Source: Streptomyces marinisediminis (GTDB taxonomy: Bacteria > Actinomycetota > Actinomycetes > Streptomycetales > Streptomycetaceae). Taken from it: a stretch of DNA of 64,000 bases. Within the stretch, counting starts at the first letter, position 1. Each line of letters begins with the position of its first letter. Positions 29,202-38,937 of this stretch are shown one piece after another. Both the position numbers and the translations under genes were made by a program. The stretch spans positions 62,001-126,000 of the forward strand of contig NZ_JAPKFL010000013.1 of the NCBI RefSeq assembly GCF_026262575.1, in the 5' to 3' direction. The notes beneath the pieces are model-generated. The model was not told where the DNA came from and searched no databases. It saw only the letters and a program-made list of their open reading frames with translations.

Positions 29202-30398
29202 TCAGCCCGCGTCGACGAGCTTCAGCCCGGGGTGCGCGGAGCCGCCGTCGAGCGCGGTGGACGACAGGTGGGAGACGACGCGCCCCTCCTCCGGGTCGTC
29301 GGCCGGGTCCTCGTTGACCACCAGGTGCTCGTAGGTCGTCGAGCGTTGGGCCGGCACGCGCCCGGCCGCGCGGATCAGGTGCAGCAGCTCGGTGAGGTTG
29401 GAGCGGTGCCGGGCCCCCGCCGAGGAGACGACGTTCTCCTCCAGCATCACCGAGCCCAGGTCGTCCGCCCCGTAGTGCAGCGTGAGCTGCCCGGCGTCCT
29501 TGCCGACGGTCAGCCAGGAGCCCTGGATGTGGGCGACGTTGTCCAGGAACAGCCGGGCGACCGCGATGAGGCGCAGGTACTCGAACACCGTGGCCTGCGT
29601 GCGGCCCTTCAGCGTGTTGTTCTCCGGCTGGTAGGTGTACGGGATGAACGCGCGGAAGCCGCCGGTGCGGTCCTGCACGTCGCGGATCATGCGCAGGTGC
29701 TCGATGCGCTCGGCGTTCGTCTCGCCGGTGCCCATGAGCATCGTGGACGTCGACTCCACGCCGAGGCCGTGCGCCAGCTCCATGATCTCCAGCCAGCGCT
29801 CGCCGGACTCCTTGAGCGGCGCGATGGCCGTGCGCGCCCGGCGCGGCAGCAGCTCGGCGCCCGCGCCCGCGAAGGAGTCGAGCCCGGCGGCGTGGATGCG
29901 GCGGATGGCCTCCTCCGCGCTGACGCCGGAGATGCGCGCCATGTGCTCGACCTCGGAGGCGCCCAGCGAGTGGATCACCAGCTCCGGGTACGCCTTCTTG
30001 ATCGCGGAGAAGTGCCGCTCGTAGTACTCCACGCCGTAGTCGGGGTGGTGGCCGCCCTGGAACATGATCTGGGTACCGCCCAGCTCGACGGTCTCGGCAC
30101 ACCGGCGCAGGATGTCGTCCAGGTCGCGCGTCCACACCCTGTCGCTCTTCGGGGCGGCGTAGAAGGCGCAGAACTTGCACGCCGTGACGCAGGCGTTGGT
30201 GTAGTTGATGTTGCGCTCGATGATGTACGTCGCGATGTGCTCGGTACCGGCGTAGCGGCGGCGGCGCGCGGCGTCGGCGGCCTGCCCGAGCGCGTGCAGC
30301 GGGGCCCGGCGGTAGAGCTCCAGGGCCTCCTCGGCGGTGATGCGCCCGCCCTGGGCGGCGCGGTCGAGGACGGACGTGAGGTCGGCGTTCTCGGTCAC
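29202..30398 (-). CDS. mqnC: Cyclic dehypoxanthinyl futalosine synthase (radical SAM)
   Basis: 398 residues from GTG 30398. The radical-SAM cluster cysteines are C70, C74 and C77 (NACVTACKFCAFY). Further family blocks are GTQIMFQGGHHPDYGVEYYE and STMLMGTGETNAERIEHL. MqnC cyclises dehypoxanthinyl futalosine in the futalosine route to menaquinone, the route used by Streptomyces instead of the MenA-F route. A longer upstream open frame exists, but its text is low-complexity, so the GTG before TENADLTSV is preferred. The 304-bp gap to mqnA has no gene or clear signal. Confidence 0.95.
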   Translation of the reverse strand: MTENADLTSVLDRAAQGGRITAEEALELYRRAPLHALGQAADAARRRRYAGTEHIATYIIERNINYTNACVTACKFCAFYAAPKSDRVWTRDLDDILRRCAETVELGGTQIMFQGGHHPDYGVEYYERHFSAIKKAYPELVIHSLGASEVEHMARISGVSAEEAIRRIHAAGLDSFAGAGAELLPRRARTAIAPLKESGERWLEIMELAHGLGVESTSTMLMGTGETNAERIEHLRMIRDVQDRTGGFRAFIPYTYQPENNTLKGRTQATVFEYLRLIAVARLFLDNVAHIQGSWLTVGKDAGQLTLHYGADDLGSVMLEENVVSSAGARHRSNLTELLHLIRAAGRVPAQRSTTYEHLVVNEDPADDPEEGRVVSHLSSTALDGGSAHPGLKLVDAG

Positions 30399-30702
30399 CG
30401 GGGCGGCCCCTTCCGACGGGTGGTACGACGCGCTCCAGCCTACGCGAGCGGCCGGTACCCCCGAGGAGCCGGTCCCGCGCGCCCCCGGCGGCGGGGCGGG
30501 CGCACGGGACCCGGCACCCGGTGCCCGGACCGGCACACCGGACCCGGCGCGTGCGGGCACCGGTCGGGGCGGCGCGGCGCACCCGGCGCGCGGACCGGCC
30601 GGAGCGGCCCCACACCGTCCGGGCACGGGCCCCGTGCACCAGCCGGGAGGGGCCGCCCGTGCCGCCCCGCCGTCCCGGCTCGCACGGCCCGCGCCCCGCC
30701 CG

Positions 30703-31656
<954 letters not shown>

Positions 31657-31697
31657 CTACGCTCGCAGTGAGTTGCAGTTAGGTTTCCTTGCAGTAC

Positions 31698-31728
31698 AAA
31701 GCCTGCGGAGCATGTGACCGCAGGCTTT
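31698..31728 (+). promoter_or_regulatory. Leader hairpin upstream of the cold-shock gene
   Basis: A perfect 11-bp stem (31698-31708 with 31718-31728, arms AAAGCCTGCGG and CCGCAGGCTTT) with a 9-base loop lies 75 bp before the csp start, inside the probable 5' UTR. It is followed by a T-containing stretch (TTTCGTCGTATT). It could be an attenuator or a temperature-sensitive leader element. Cold-shock mRNAs often have long structured leaders. Confidence 0.55.
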
Positions 31729-31803
31729 CGTCGTATTCAGGCTTCCAAGATTTTCCTTGCAGGTACTGGAGCAGGGCGACCCTTATAGGCCCAAGGAGGG
31801 CTT

Positions 31804-32007
31804 ATGGCTACCGGAACCGTCAAGTGGTTCAACGCCGAGAAGGGCTTCGGCTTCATCGCCCAGGACGGCGGCGGTCCCGATGTCTTCGTCCACTACACCG
31901 CCATCAACGCGAACGGCTTCCGTTCGCTTGAGGAGAACCAGACGGTGACCTTCGACGTCACGCAGGGCCCCAAGGGCCCGCAGGCGGAGAACGTCACCAC
32001 GTCCTGA
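31804..32007 (+). CDS. Cold-shock protein (CspA/ScoF family)
   Basis: 67 residues, the normal length. One OB-fold domain with both RNA-binding motifs: [15 protein letters not shown] (RNP1, KGFGFI) and DVFVHYTAI (RNP2, VFVHY). It acts as an RNA chaperone in the cytoplasm. CAAGGAGG lies just before ATG 31804. It is transcribed away from mqnA, with which it shares a 237-bp divergent promoter region, and is followed by a clear terminator. Confidence 0.96.
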   Translation: MATGTVKWFNAEKGFGFIAQDGGGPDVFVHYTAINANGFRSLEENQTVTFDVTQGPKGPQAENVTTS

Positions 32008-32021
32008 CTCCAGCACCACCA

Positions 32022-32051
32022 AGGAGCCCCCACCGTTCGGCGGGGGCTCCT
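32022..32051 (+). terminator. Terminator of the cold-shock gene
   Basis: A 10-bp stem (AGGAGCCCCC, 32022-32031, with 32042-32051) closed by a 10-base loop, followed by TGCCCATTTT. It lies 15 bp after the csp stop. Confidence 0.85.
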
Positions 32052-32155
32052 GCCCATTTTCCGCCGCGCTCGCGCGGGCGCCCGGCCCGGTGCGGCCCGC
32101 GCTCCGCGCCGACAGCCCCGCGCCACGGGCGTCCCGGCGCCCCGGCGCCCGGGCG

Positions 32156-32656
32156 TCAGTCCGCTGCGGCGCCGCCGCCGGCGCGGGCCAGGGCGGTGCG
32201 GGCCTCCTGCGCGTGGCCGCCCCGGGCGACGACGTCGTAGCGGGCGGCGACCAGGTTGCGCTCGGAGGAGAAGTCCCGGCGGCCCCCGGTCGCGGCGTGC
32301 GAGACGTAGCCGAAGACCGCGCCCCACACCGCACCGATGAGGATGCCGCCCAGGATCAGCCCCAGCCAGGCCGGACCGGTGGTGAACAGCCCCACCAGCA
32401 GCCCGATGAACAGGCCGAACCACGCGCCGCTGGCCGCACCGGCCGCCGCCGCGCTGCCCTTGGTGAAGCGCCCGGTGACGTGCTCGACCAAGCGCAGGTC
32501 GGAGCCGATGATGTCCAGGTGCTCCACGGGGAACTTGTCGTCGGAGAGCTGGTCGACGGCGGCCTGCGCCTGGGGATAGGTCTCGAAGCTCGCGACGGTG
32601 TTCCACGCCATGCTGATCTCGCTCGGCGCGCTCGCCGGACGGTCGGTCTCGGACAT
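32156..32656 (-). CDS. General-stress-protein-17M-like membrane protein
   Basis: 166 residues from ATG 32656 with AGGAG upstream. The N-terminal ~70 residues match the small YflT/general stress 17M-like domain (VASFETYPQAQAAVDQLSDD, then HLDIIGSDLRLVEHVTGR). Two closely spaced glycine-rich membrane helices follow (GAWFGLFIGLLVGLF and LGLILGGILIGAVWG). The C-terminal 45 residues are soluble. Streptomyces have several of these small membrane proteins, of unknown role and often linked to stress. The gene stands alone. Confidence 0.8.
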   Translation of the reverse strand: MSETDRPASAPSEISMAWNTVASFETYPQAQAAVDQLSDDKFPVEHLDIIGSDLRLVEHVTGRFTKGSAAAAGAASGAWFGLFIGLLVGLFTTGPAWLGLILGGILIGAVWGAVFGYVSHAATGGRRDFSSERNLVAARYDVVARGGHAQEARTALARAGGGAAAD

Positions 32657-32799
32657 GCGGACGCTCTCCTCCTGGCCGGGTCTTCGTTCCCTCCCGAGTG
32701 CCCGGCTGGCGGAGACTGACGCGTCGATCCGGCCCCCGACATGCGCGGCGCCGCCCGTACCCCACCGCCCCGCCACCTGCCCCCGCCTCACCCCCGGGC

Positions 32800-34086
32800 T
32801 CAGGGCGCGAGCGCCGCCGTCGGGACGCGGGTGAAGGTGAGCGTCTCGTACGGGGAGGACGCGCCGGTCTCGTACAGGACGCCGAGGGTGCCGGGGGCCA
32901 GGAGCACGAGGTCGGAGTAGGCGGACGGGGCCGAGGTGAGGCGCGGCCCGGTGCGCCAGGTGCGACCCAGGTTGTCGCTGACGCGCAGCGTGAGGTCGCG
33001 CCGGGCGGTCGGATCGGCGGGCCCGGAGTAGACGAGCCGGCCGGCCGCCCACAGCGTGCTGCCCTGCACGACGGGCCCGACCAGGCCCGGCTCGGGGCGG
33101 TAGGGGCCGAGCCGGGTCGCGCCGCCGGGGGCGAGGTAGGCGTCCGCGCGGGTGGCGGGCGCGGTACCGCCGTCGTCGCGGACGTTGGTGTAGATCCGGC
33201 CGTCGGGCAGCTCGGTGAGGGTGTTCTCGCTGAGCCGCAGCTCCTCGCCCGCCGGCTGGGCGACGTAGCCCAGGTGCCACGTCTCCCCCGCGTCGTCGCT
33301 GTAGAGCGCGTGCGCGCCGGAGCGGTACGCCGAGGAGCCCGGCGGCAGGTAGCTGTGGTTGCCCGGCACGAGCAGGCGCCCGGCGTGCGGACCGTGGCGC
33401 AGGGCGACGGCGTGCCCCGGCCCGGTGCCGTACCAGTTCCAGTGCTCCGGCTTGACCTGCGCGGTGATCTCGCGCGGCGCGGTGAAGGTGCGCCCCGCGT
33501 CGTCGCTGTGCTGCACGTACACCCGGCGGTGGGCCATGACGCCGTGCCGGTTGCGGCTCGTCAGCAGCACCAGGCGCCCGTCGGCCGGGTGCACCACGGG
33601 CGCGGGGTTGCCGACGGTGTCCGGGCCGGCGTCGGCCACCACGCGCAGCGGGCCCCACGTGCAGCCGCCGTCCAGCGAGCGGCGGGCGACGACGTCGATG
33701 TCACCGTCGTCGGCCAAACTCTCCCTGCGGCCCTCGGCGAAGGCCACCACCGCACTCCCCGCCCGCACCACCGCCGGCACCCGAAAGCCCCGGTACCCAC
33801 CGGTCCGCGCCCGGAACGGCACCGACTCGGCACACCCCGCCGCCCCACCGCCCCCACCCGCAGCCGAGGCGGACGACGGGCCGACCGGCACCGTGGACAC
33901 GGCCGCGAGGGCCGAACCGGACGCCGAACCAGACGCGGCCGGAGCGGGCAGACGGCCCGGGTGAGCCGCAGCCGACGCGGCGAGGCGCCCGGCCGGAGCG
34001 GGAGAAGAAGCGGAGTGCGCGGCCGGAGCGGGCGGCGGTGCGAACAGGGTCAGGACGGCGGCGACCGTGGCGGAGGCGAGGAGCAC
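32800..34086 (-). CDS. Secreted exo-alpha-sialidase (BNR/Asp-box)
   Basis: 428 residues from GTG 34086, which has GGGAG upstream and directly opens a signal peptide (LLASATVAAVLTLF to PAAHS). After an Ala/Ser/Pro-rich linker the six-bladed propeller begins with the RIP-type motif GYRGFRVPAVV, which carries the first substrate-binding Arg. Four Asp boxes are visible: SLDGGCTW, SDDAGRTF, SDDAGETW and SDNLGRTW. Family enzymes release terminal sialic acids from glycans outside the cell. Start choice is moderately certain, as the frame remains open upstream. Confidence 0.9.
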   Translation of the reverse strand: MLLASATVAAVLTLFAPPPAPAAHSASSPAPAGRLAASAAAHPGRLPAPAASGSASGSALAAVSTVPVGPSSASAAGGGGGAAGCAESVPFRARTGGYRGFRVPAVVRAGSAVVAFAEGRRESLADDGDIDVVARRSLDGGCTWGPLRVVADAGPDTVGNPAPVVHPADGRLVLLTSRNRHGVMAHRRVYVQHSDDAGRTFTAPREITAQVKPEHWNWYGTGPGHAVALRHGPHAGRLLVPGNHSYLPPGSSAYRSGAHALYSDDAGETWHLGYVAQPAGEELRLSENTLTELPDGRIYTNVRDDGGTAPATRADAYLAPGGATRLGPYRPEPGLVGPVVQGSTLWAAGRLVYSGPADPTARRDLTLRVSDNLGRTWRTGPRLTSAPSAYSDLVLLAPGTLGVLYETGASSPYETLTFTRVPTAALAP

Positions 34087-34595
34087 CGGCCCAGTCTCCC
34101 CACGCTCCCGACACCGCCCCGCGCCCCACGCCGACCCCTCACACGTCCGCCACGCAAGCCACCCGACCGCACGACCCCGGCCGCACCACCCGCCCCGCAC
34201 CCGACGCCCCCACACCCCACCGACCGGCGCGGCCGGGCCCACGGACCACACGGGGCCAGGCGGGCCGTTGCCGACCACCTGCCCGCGTCCCGGGGGCGAG
34301 AGCCGGACACCGGACAGGCCGCGCGGCCCCGCACTCGGCCCACCCGGCGACGGCGCTGCCGGAGGCGCCGCCCCGCCCGAGACGGAACGACCACCGTAAG
34401 TGCTCTGCCCGCCGGGCGACTTTCTTGCGTATCCGCGCAACGGCCCGCACTGATTGAACGGTCAGACAGCCGGTCCCTACCGTTCCGGACAGCCGCGACA
34501 CGGACGCCGTGGCCACCGCTCCCCCGCGCACCACCGCACGGCGGTGCGCACCGTCGACGGACGGCGGAGATCCACGGCACCCGGCTCGAACAGCC

Positions 34596-34633
34596 GGAAA
34601 GGCCAGGCCACGGGGGTGTGGCCTGGCCTTTCC
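34596..34633 (-). terminator. Original terminator of the interrupted tRNA-Thr
   Basis: A perfect 16-bp stem (34596-34611 with 34618-34633) directly abuts the left tRNA fragment. Read on the minus strand it follows the tRNA 3' end, so it was probably the native terminator before the island split it away. Confidence 0.75.
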
Positions 34634-34635
34634 CC

Positions 34636-34678
34636 AAGCCGCCTGTCGGATTCGAACCGACGACCTACGCATTACAAG
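34636..34678 (-). repeat. Left attachment repeat: 3' half of tRNA-Thr
   Basis: 43 bases identical to 44117-44159 in the same orientation. They cover the anticodon loop (CTTGTAA on the minus strand), T arm and acceptor 3' strand of tRNA-Thr(TGT). The tRNA 5' half is missing here, so this copy is a non-functional fragment. Direct repeats of a tRNA 3' end are the mark of integration by a tyrosine recombinase. Confidence 0.93.
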
Positions 34679-34779
34679 CGCCTGCATGGTCGTCCCGGAG
34701 GGTGCTGGACGGTGCCACCGGATCTCGTTTCCTCTGATCAGAGGCTCGCGGTCTTGATCGACGTGACGCTTGGTCCAAC

Positions 34780-35216
34780 GTGTGCCACGCCATCCGCTCG
34801 GGCATAGCGGCTGAGGACCTCATCCACCCGCTACTCCGAGCTCGTCCGCTCGCCGTCCGGCGTAGTGGTCATGTCGCACCAGCGCGTCCACGAGGAACGG
34901 ATCATCGAGCGACAGGAACTCTTCAGTCAGCTCTGTGCGGAGCCCACGCTCCTCCGCCTCCAAGGGTGCGAAGGAGTGGTTGGACACAAGACGCACGAGA
35001 CGTTCGTCCGTCTCGTGCGCATCCCGCACGTGGCCGCACCGTCCAGAGAGTGGAGGCCAGTATCGACGAGCGGCAACGCGTAACCGACGTCGTGGAGGAT
35101 CGCCGATGCCAGCAGCACGTCGGCCTCTTACTTCGTGAGCGGTGCGAGTAGTCGCCGGCCAAGTAGTGGCCGAGCTGTTCGTGCATGCTCGGGTGGATGT
35201 CGAGCTCACCGAGCAT
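34780..35216 (-). pseudogene. HD-domain phosphohydrolase, frameshifted
   Basis: Pieces of one protein occur in successive minus-strand frames. A start region MLGELDIHPS begins at 35216. VLLASAILHDVGYALPLVDT, with the metal-binding HD pair, is in a second frame; HETDERLVRLVSNHSFAPLE continues in a third; and DMTTTPDGERT appears after one more shift near 34880, then hits a stop. The order matches intact HD-domain proteins common in Streptomyces, so at least three frame changes have destroyed this copy. Confidence 0.75.
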
Positions 35217-35570
35217 GCGGTCGGGAGTGAAAGCGGAAACTGCTGTGATGGAGCCAGCCTCGGGCCGGATTTCCAGCAGGTCCGGACCCGGCAGTCACGA
35301 ACAGCAACTCCAGAACTCGTTACTCGAATGTGACGGGGCGAGCCCCTGCCCGACGCCCACTACCTCCGCCGTCTGCGCGTTGTTAGTGTGCCAAGAGATC
35401 AACTCGGGGAGAACCGGGAGTAGTTGGCAGTGCTGGTCACGGAGCTGAACGCCCCGATGAACGAACCGCGGTACAGAGGCTGACGGGGCCGCCCTCAGGT
35501 GCACTCAAGGCTGTCTCCCGTGACGGTCGGCACAGGAATCCTGGCGAGACACCGAAGGAGAGCACAGCCG

Positions 35571-36170
35571 ATGACCAACGGGTCCGCAGAGATACGTCTG
35601 GGCACGGGTCAGCGTGGGGGGTCTTCGCCCGCTGCGGCGCCCACGGTCGCATCACGCCTCGACCGTGTCGACGGGCTCCTTGAGTGGTGTCAGGACGCGC
35701 TCGACGGGATGCCGTCCCCTCGCTCGCCGGAGCTGCTGCGGTCCCTCGGGCGGCTGCACGTGGTCAACAGTTGGCAGTGGGACGCTGAGGACCGGGTACG
35801 GCAGGTTGGGGACGACGAGATTCCCACCGTGAAGCGGGAGATCGACGAACTTAACAGTCTTCGCCATGAACTCATCGAGCACATCGATCGCGTACTGAGC
35901 GCCTCATGGCAAGTGGACGACAGCGTGCCTCCCCTCACGGAGTCGATGGGCTCGGCGCTTGACCGACTCTCGGTTCTCAGCCTTCGGATCGCCCAGACCC
36001 GGCGGCGGGCCGGCCACGGCGCCGAGGCTGCGGAGCGTATCGAGATCCTGCGTCGTCAGCGTCACGACCTGGTGTGGTCGATCGCGGTTGCGTGCGGGGA
36101 TCTCGCCTCCGGCAGACGGCGCACGCCTCGGCCCGAGCGCATGAAGCTCTATGGAGAGTCCGAACGGTGA
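35571..36170 (+). CDS. DUF4254 family protein, first gene of the island operon
   Basis: 199 residues from ATG 35571; AAGGAG lies about 12 bases upstream. An in-frame GTG further up (35499) lacks any support. The protein looks all-helical, with conserved-looking blocks LLRSLGRLHVVNSWQWDAED, TVKREIDELNSLRHELIEHI and RIEILRRQRHDLVWSI, as in DUF4254. DUF4254 has no known activity but is found beside glycosyltransferases. The stop overlaps the start of the decarboxylase gene, so it belongs to the same pathway. The 350 bp before it (35217-35570) show no gene and should hold the operon promoter. Confidence 0.8.
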   Translation: MTNGSAEIRLGTGQRGGSSPAAAPTVASRLDRVDGLLEWCQDALDGMPSPRSPELLRSLGRLHVVNSWQWDAEDRVRQVGDDEIPTVKREIDELNSLRHELIEHIDRVLSASWQVDDSVPPLTESMGSALDRLSVLSLRIAQTRRRAGHGAEAAERIEILRRQRHDLVWSIAVACGDLASGRRRTPRPERMKLYGESER

Positions 36171-37879
36171 GCGCCTCCCAAGGCACCGGGGCTCACGCTG
36201 ACGACGGTTCCTTCTCCCGCAGCGACGAGTTCGCGGAATGGTGCGGACGCATGTTCCTCCGCCCGGACGGGGGCAACGCCGAGGTACTTGTGGAGCTCGT
36301 GCGGAGCGCCCTCGACGAAGCGCTGAGCTACCAGGGCGCAGGGCCTGTGTACCCACAGGCCGGTCAGGAGGGAGAACGCTCGCTGCTGGGTGAGGGGCGC
36401 CTACCGGAGAGCTCCGTCGAAGCGGAGGCGGCTCTCGGCCAGTTACGCGGATGGCTGGCTGGGTCGGTCAAGGTGCATCACCACATGTTCGCCAAGAACA
36501 TCGTTCCGCCGCCATCGTTCGTCCACCTTGCGGCATGGTGCGCGGTCTCGCTGTTCATGCCGAACGGCGTTACCGGAGAAGACGCGGCACAGACTCTTTC
36601 CGCCGAACTGGCGAGCGCTCGGGCGCTGGCGCGGCTGGCGGGATACGACCCCGACCGGGCAGGCGGCCTCTTCACGTTCGGTGGCACTGCGACCAATCTG
36701 TACGCGATCAACGTCGGCCTCTCCAAGGCTCAGTCCGGCCACTCCGAGGTGGGCATCGAGCCGGGGGTGGCGGTCGTCGGCTCCTGGCCTGCGCACTACT
36801 CGCAGAAGTCCGCGTGCGCCTGGCTCGGGATCGGCACCCGGAACTACATCGCCGCTGCGTCGCTGCCCGACCAGACCACGGACCTGGCGTCGATGGAAGC
36901 TGCCTGTCGTGAGGTGCTGGCCCGCGGGCACCGGCTCGCGTGCATCATGGGCGCAGGCGGGACGACCTCCAACATGGCTGTCGACGACTTCGGCCGGATC
37001 GCCGCGATGCGGGATCGGCTGGCCGCCGAGTACGAGTTGGACTACACACCCCATGTGCATGCCGATACGGTCATCGGCTGGGCCTACCTCTGCTTCCTCG
37101 ACTACGACCTGCAGCGCAATCCGCTCGGGTTCACCCCGCCTGTGGTGGCCAAGCTCACACGGCTAGTGGAGCGGTTGAGGACGGTGCGCCACGCGGACTC
37201 GTTCGGGACGGACTTCCACAAGACCGGTTTCGCGCCGTACACGTCCAGCATGATCGTCATGCGCGACGGGCGGGACTTTTCACGGCTGCGCCGCGACGGT
37301 GGAGTGATGACCCCGTTGTTCCATGACAAGGACGCCTACAATCCCGGGACCTTCACGCTGGAGACGTCCAGGTCGGCTGCAACCATGGTGGCCACCTGGG
37401 TGAGCCTGCAGGCCCTGGGCAAGCACGGTATGCGGCGGCTGCTCGGTCATGCGCTGGAGACAGCCGAGGCCCTCCGGCGCCACATCGACGCCTTGGCCGG
37501 CCCGGACGCGAAAACCATCAACGAACTCTCCTACGGTCCGGACGTGTTCGTGCGCTGCTACCCGCACAACGATCCCGCAGCCCACGAAGAGAGCTTCGAC
37601 GACACCGACTCGGTGCGCCGGATAAACCAGTACACATCGGACCTGTTCGCGTGGCTGTCGCATCAGGACCTGCCGGACGCCGAACAGATCGCGGTCAGCA
37701 AGACCTCCGCGGCGTTCTACACACCCTCCGGTGAGCCGGTCGTGGCCCTGCGGGTGTACTCCCTGAATCCGTACTTCTCCGCTTCCCACGCCAGGGAGCT
37801 GGTCGTGCGGCTGCTTGAGGGCAAGAGACGGTTCGACGCGACGCTTCCGGATGCCGATGCGTACGAGGGAGCCCGATGA
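36167..37879 (+). CDS. PLP-dependent decarboxylase (group II, aromatic/acidic amino acid type)
   Basis: 570 residues from GTG 36167, overlapping the previous stop, with GGAGAG upstream. The fold is group II decarboxylase: HHHMFAKNIVPPPSFVHLAA near the N-terminus, GLFTFGGTATNLYAIN, the PLP-nitrogen-binding Asp300 in HVHADTVIGW and the Schiff-base Lys352 in TDFHKTGFAPY. It probably removes the carboxyl group from an amino acid; the substrate cannot be read from sequence. It is longer than typical family members (about 480), mostly at the N-terminus. Its context with two glycosyltransferases and a kinase-fold gene suggests a small-molecule pathway. TyrRS lies nearby, so tyrosine is one candidate substrate. 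Confidence 0.85.
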   Translation: MSASQGTGAHADDGSFSRSDEFAEWCGRMFLRPDGGNAEVLVELVRSALDEALSYQGAGPVYPQAGQEGERSLLGEGRLPESSVEAEAALGQLRGWLAGSVKVHHHMFAKNIVPPPSFVHLAAWCAVSLFMPNGVTGEDAAQTLSAELASARALARLAGYDPDRAGGLFTFGGTATNLYAINVGLSKAQSGHSEVGIEPGVAVVGSWPAHYSQKSACAWLGIGTRNYIAAASLPDQTTDLASMEAACREVLARGHRLACIMGAGGTTSNMAVDDFGRIAAMRDRLAAEYELDYTPHVHADTVIGWAYLCFLDYDLQRNPLGFTPPVVAKLTRLVERLRTVRHADSFGTDFHKTGFAPYTSSMIVMRDGRDFSRLRRDGGVMTPLFHDKDAYNPGTFTLETSRSAATMVATWVSLQALGKHGMRRLLGHALETAEALRRHIDALAGPDAKTINELSYGPDVFVRCYPHNDPAAHEESFDDTDSVRRINQYTSDLFAWLSHQDLPDAEQIAVSKTSAAFYTPSGEPVVALRVYSLNPYFSASHARELVVRLLEGKRRFDATLPDADAYEGAR

Positions 37880-38937
37880 CCCACCAGCCACGGAACAGCG
37901 TTCAGGAGCCGCCCGCGCGCTTTGCCGCCGCGGATCCCCCTGTGCGTGACTGTGTCGAGCTGGCGGCCGGCCTGGCTTACTACGCCCGGAGACAGGGACT
38001 GGCCCACGTCGAGGTGAGCGGACCTCCGGTACTCGGGGATCTGATCGAGGAGTTCGGTCTCGATGAGGTGCGCTTCGTCGATGCCCACCAGCGACCAGCA
38101 GTGGACATTGAGGCGACGCCGCGGACATGGCGCTGCGGTCAACGCGGGCTGCGGTGTCTCAGCGACCAGCTCGTCGACGCCGCACACGCCCCACCAGGCA
38201 GGGTCGCGCCTGCCTCGACACTCGCCGAGGGCACAGTGCTGCGATTCGCGCGGCACAATCGTCTCGGAGATGCGCTGAGCATCGTGACCGGCCTGGAGCA
38301 CTACTGCCGCGACAACGCCGTGACCTCCGTTGCCGTGACCGGTCCGCCCATCCTCGCCGAGGTGGTAGAGGTGTTCGCGTGCGAGCGGGTGCGCTATGCC
38401 CCGCCATCGGACAGGGCGGTCAGTGGGGATGCGATCTTCGCCCGGTCCTCGTGGAGCCTCCCCTGGCTGGATCGGTTCCACCACGCCGTCAGCGATACGT
38501 ATGCCGGTCGGGTCCGCCACCGCGTAGCGCCCCTCCCCCTCCGTCAGGAACCAGCGCGTCAGGAATGTGAGGACGTGGTGTACTGCCAGTTCGATGCGCG
38601 TTCCGGAACACCGCTACCTCTGCGGTCCGCCCACCGCCTTCTCAGCCAGGTCGCCGCCCACGGCGACGTACGCGTTCTCGGCGGCCCCGACACCCAGTAC
38701 TACCTCGGCCACGATCTGACCTATGTGCGGGCCGAACTTCCCGAGATGGTCGCCCGTCTGCTGTCGTGCCGTCTCTTCGTCGGATGCGACAGCGGCCTGG
38801 GACATCTCGCGGGGTGCCTCGGCGTCCCGGGGCTGATCGTGAGCACCGACGACTTCGAGACGACGTGGTCGTTCTTCCGCGATTACCCAAGTTTGAGCGT
38901 CATCCCGCTCGCAGCGGCCGAACTGCTCCTGCCGTGA
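37876..38937 (+). CDS. Glycosyltransferase family 9-like protein
   Basis: 353 residues, start ATG overlapping the previous stop (ATGA). The second half has the GT9 (heptosyltransferase-type) signature: VRVLGGPDTQYYLGHDL, RLLSCRLFVGCDSGLGHLAG and CLGVPGLIVS, the nucleotide-sugar-binding region. The middle LRFARHNRLGDALSIVTGL matches the GT9 start motif, giving an unusual ~110-residue N-terminal extension, PPVRDCVELAAGLAYYARR onward, that looks like a diverged copy of the same segment. In a Gram-positive this is not an LPS enzyme; it probably transfers a sugar in the island pathway. Confidence 0.78.
   Translation: MTHQPRNSVQEPPARFAAADPPVRDCVELAAGLAYYARRQGLAHVEVSGPPVLGDLIEEFGLDEVRFVDAHQRPAVDIEATPRTWRCGQRGLRCLSDQLVDAAHAPPGRVAPASTLAEGTVLRFARHNRLGDALSIVTGLEHYCRDNAVTSVAVTGPPILAEVVEVFACERVRYAPPSDRAVSGDAIFARSSWSLPWLDRFHHAVSDTYAGRVRHRVAPLPLRQEPARQECEDVVYCQFDARSGTPLPLRSAHRLLSQVAAHGDVRVLGGPDTQYYLGHDLTYVRAELPEMVARLLSCRLFVGCDSGLGHLAGCLGVPGLIVSTDDFETTWSFFRDYPSLSVIPLAAAELLLP

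Noticed and set aside
34637..34678. A second functional tRNA-Thr
   Set aside because: Only the 3' half is present; bases to the left of the anticodon region (minus-strand 5' side) do not form D or acceptor arms.
35295..35504. Small minus-strand frame (69 residues) upstream of the island operon
   Set aside because: No ribosome site or recognisable domain, and it lies where the operon promoter is expected.
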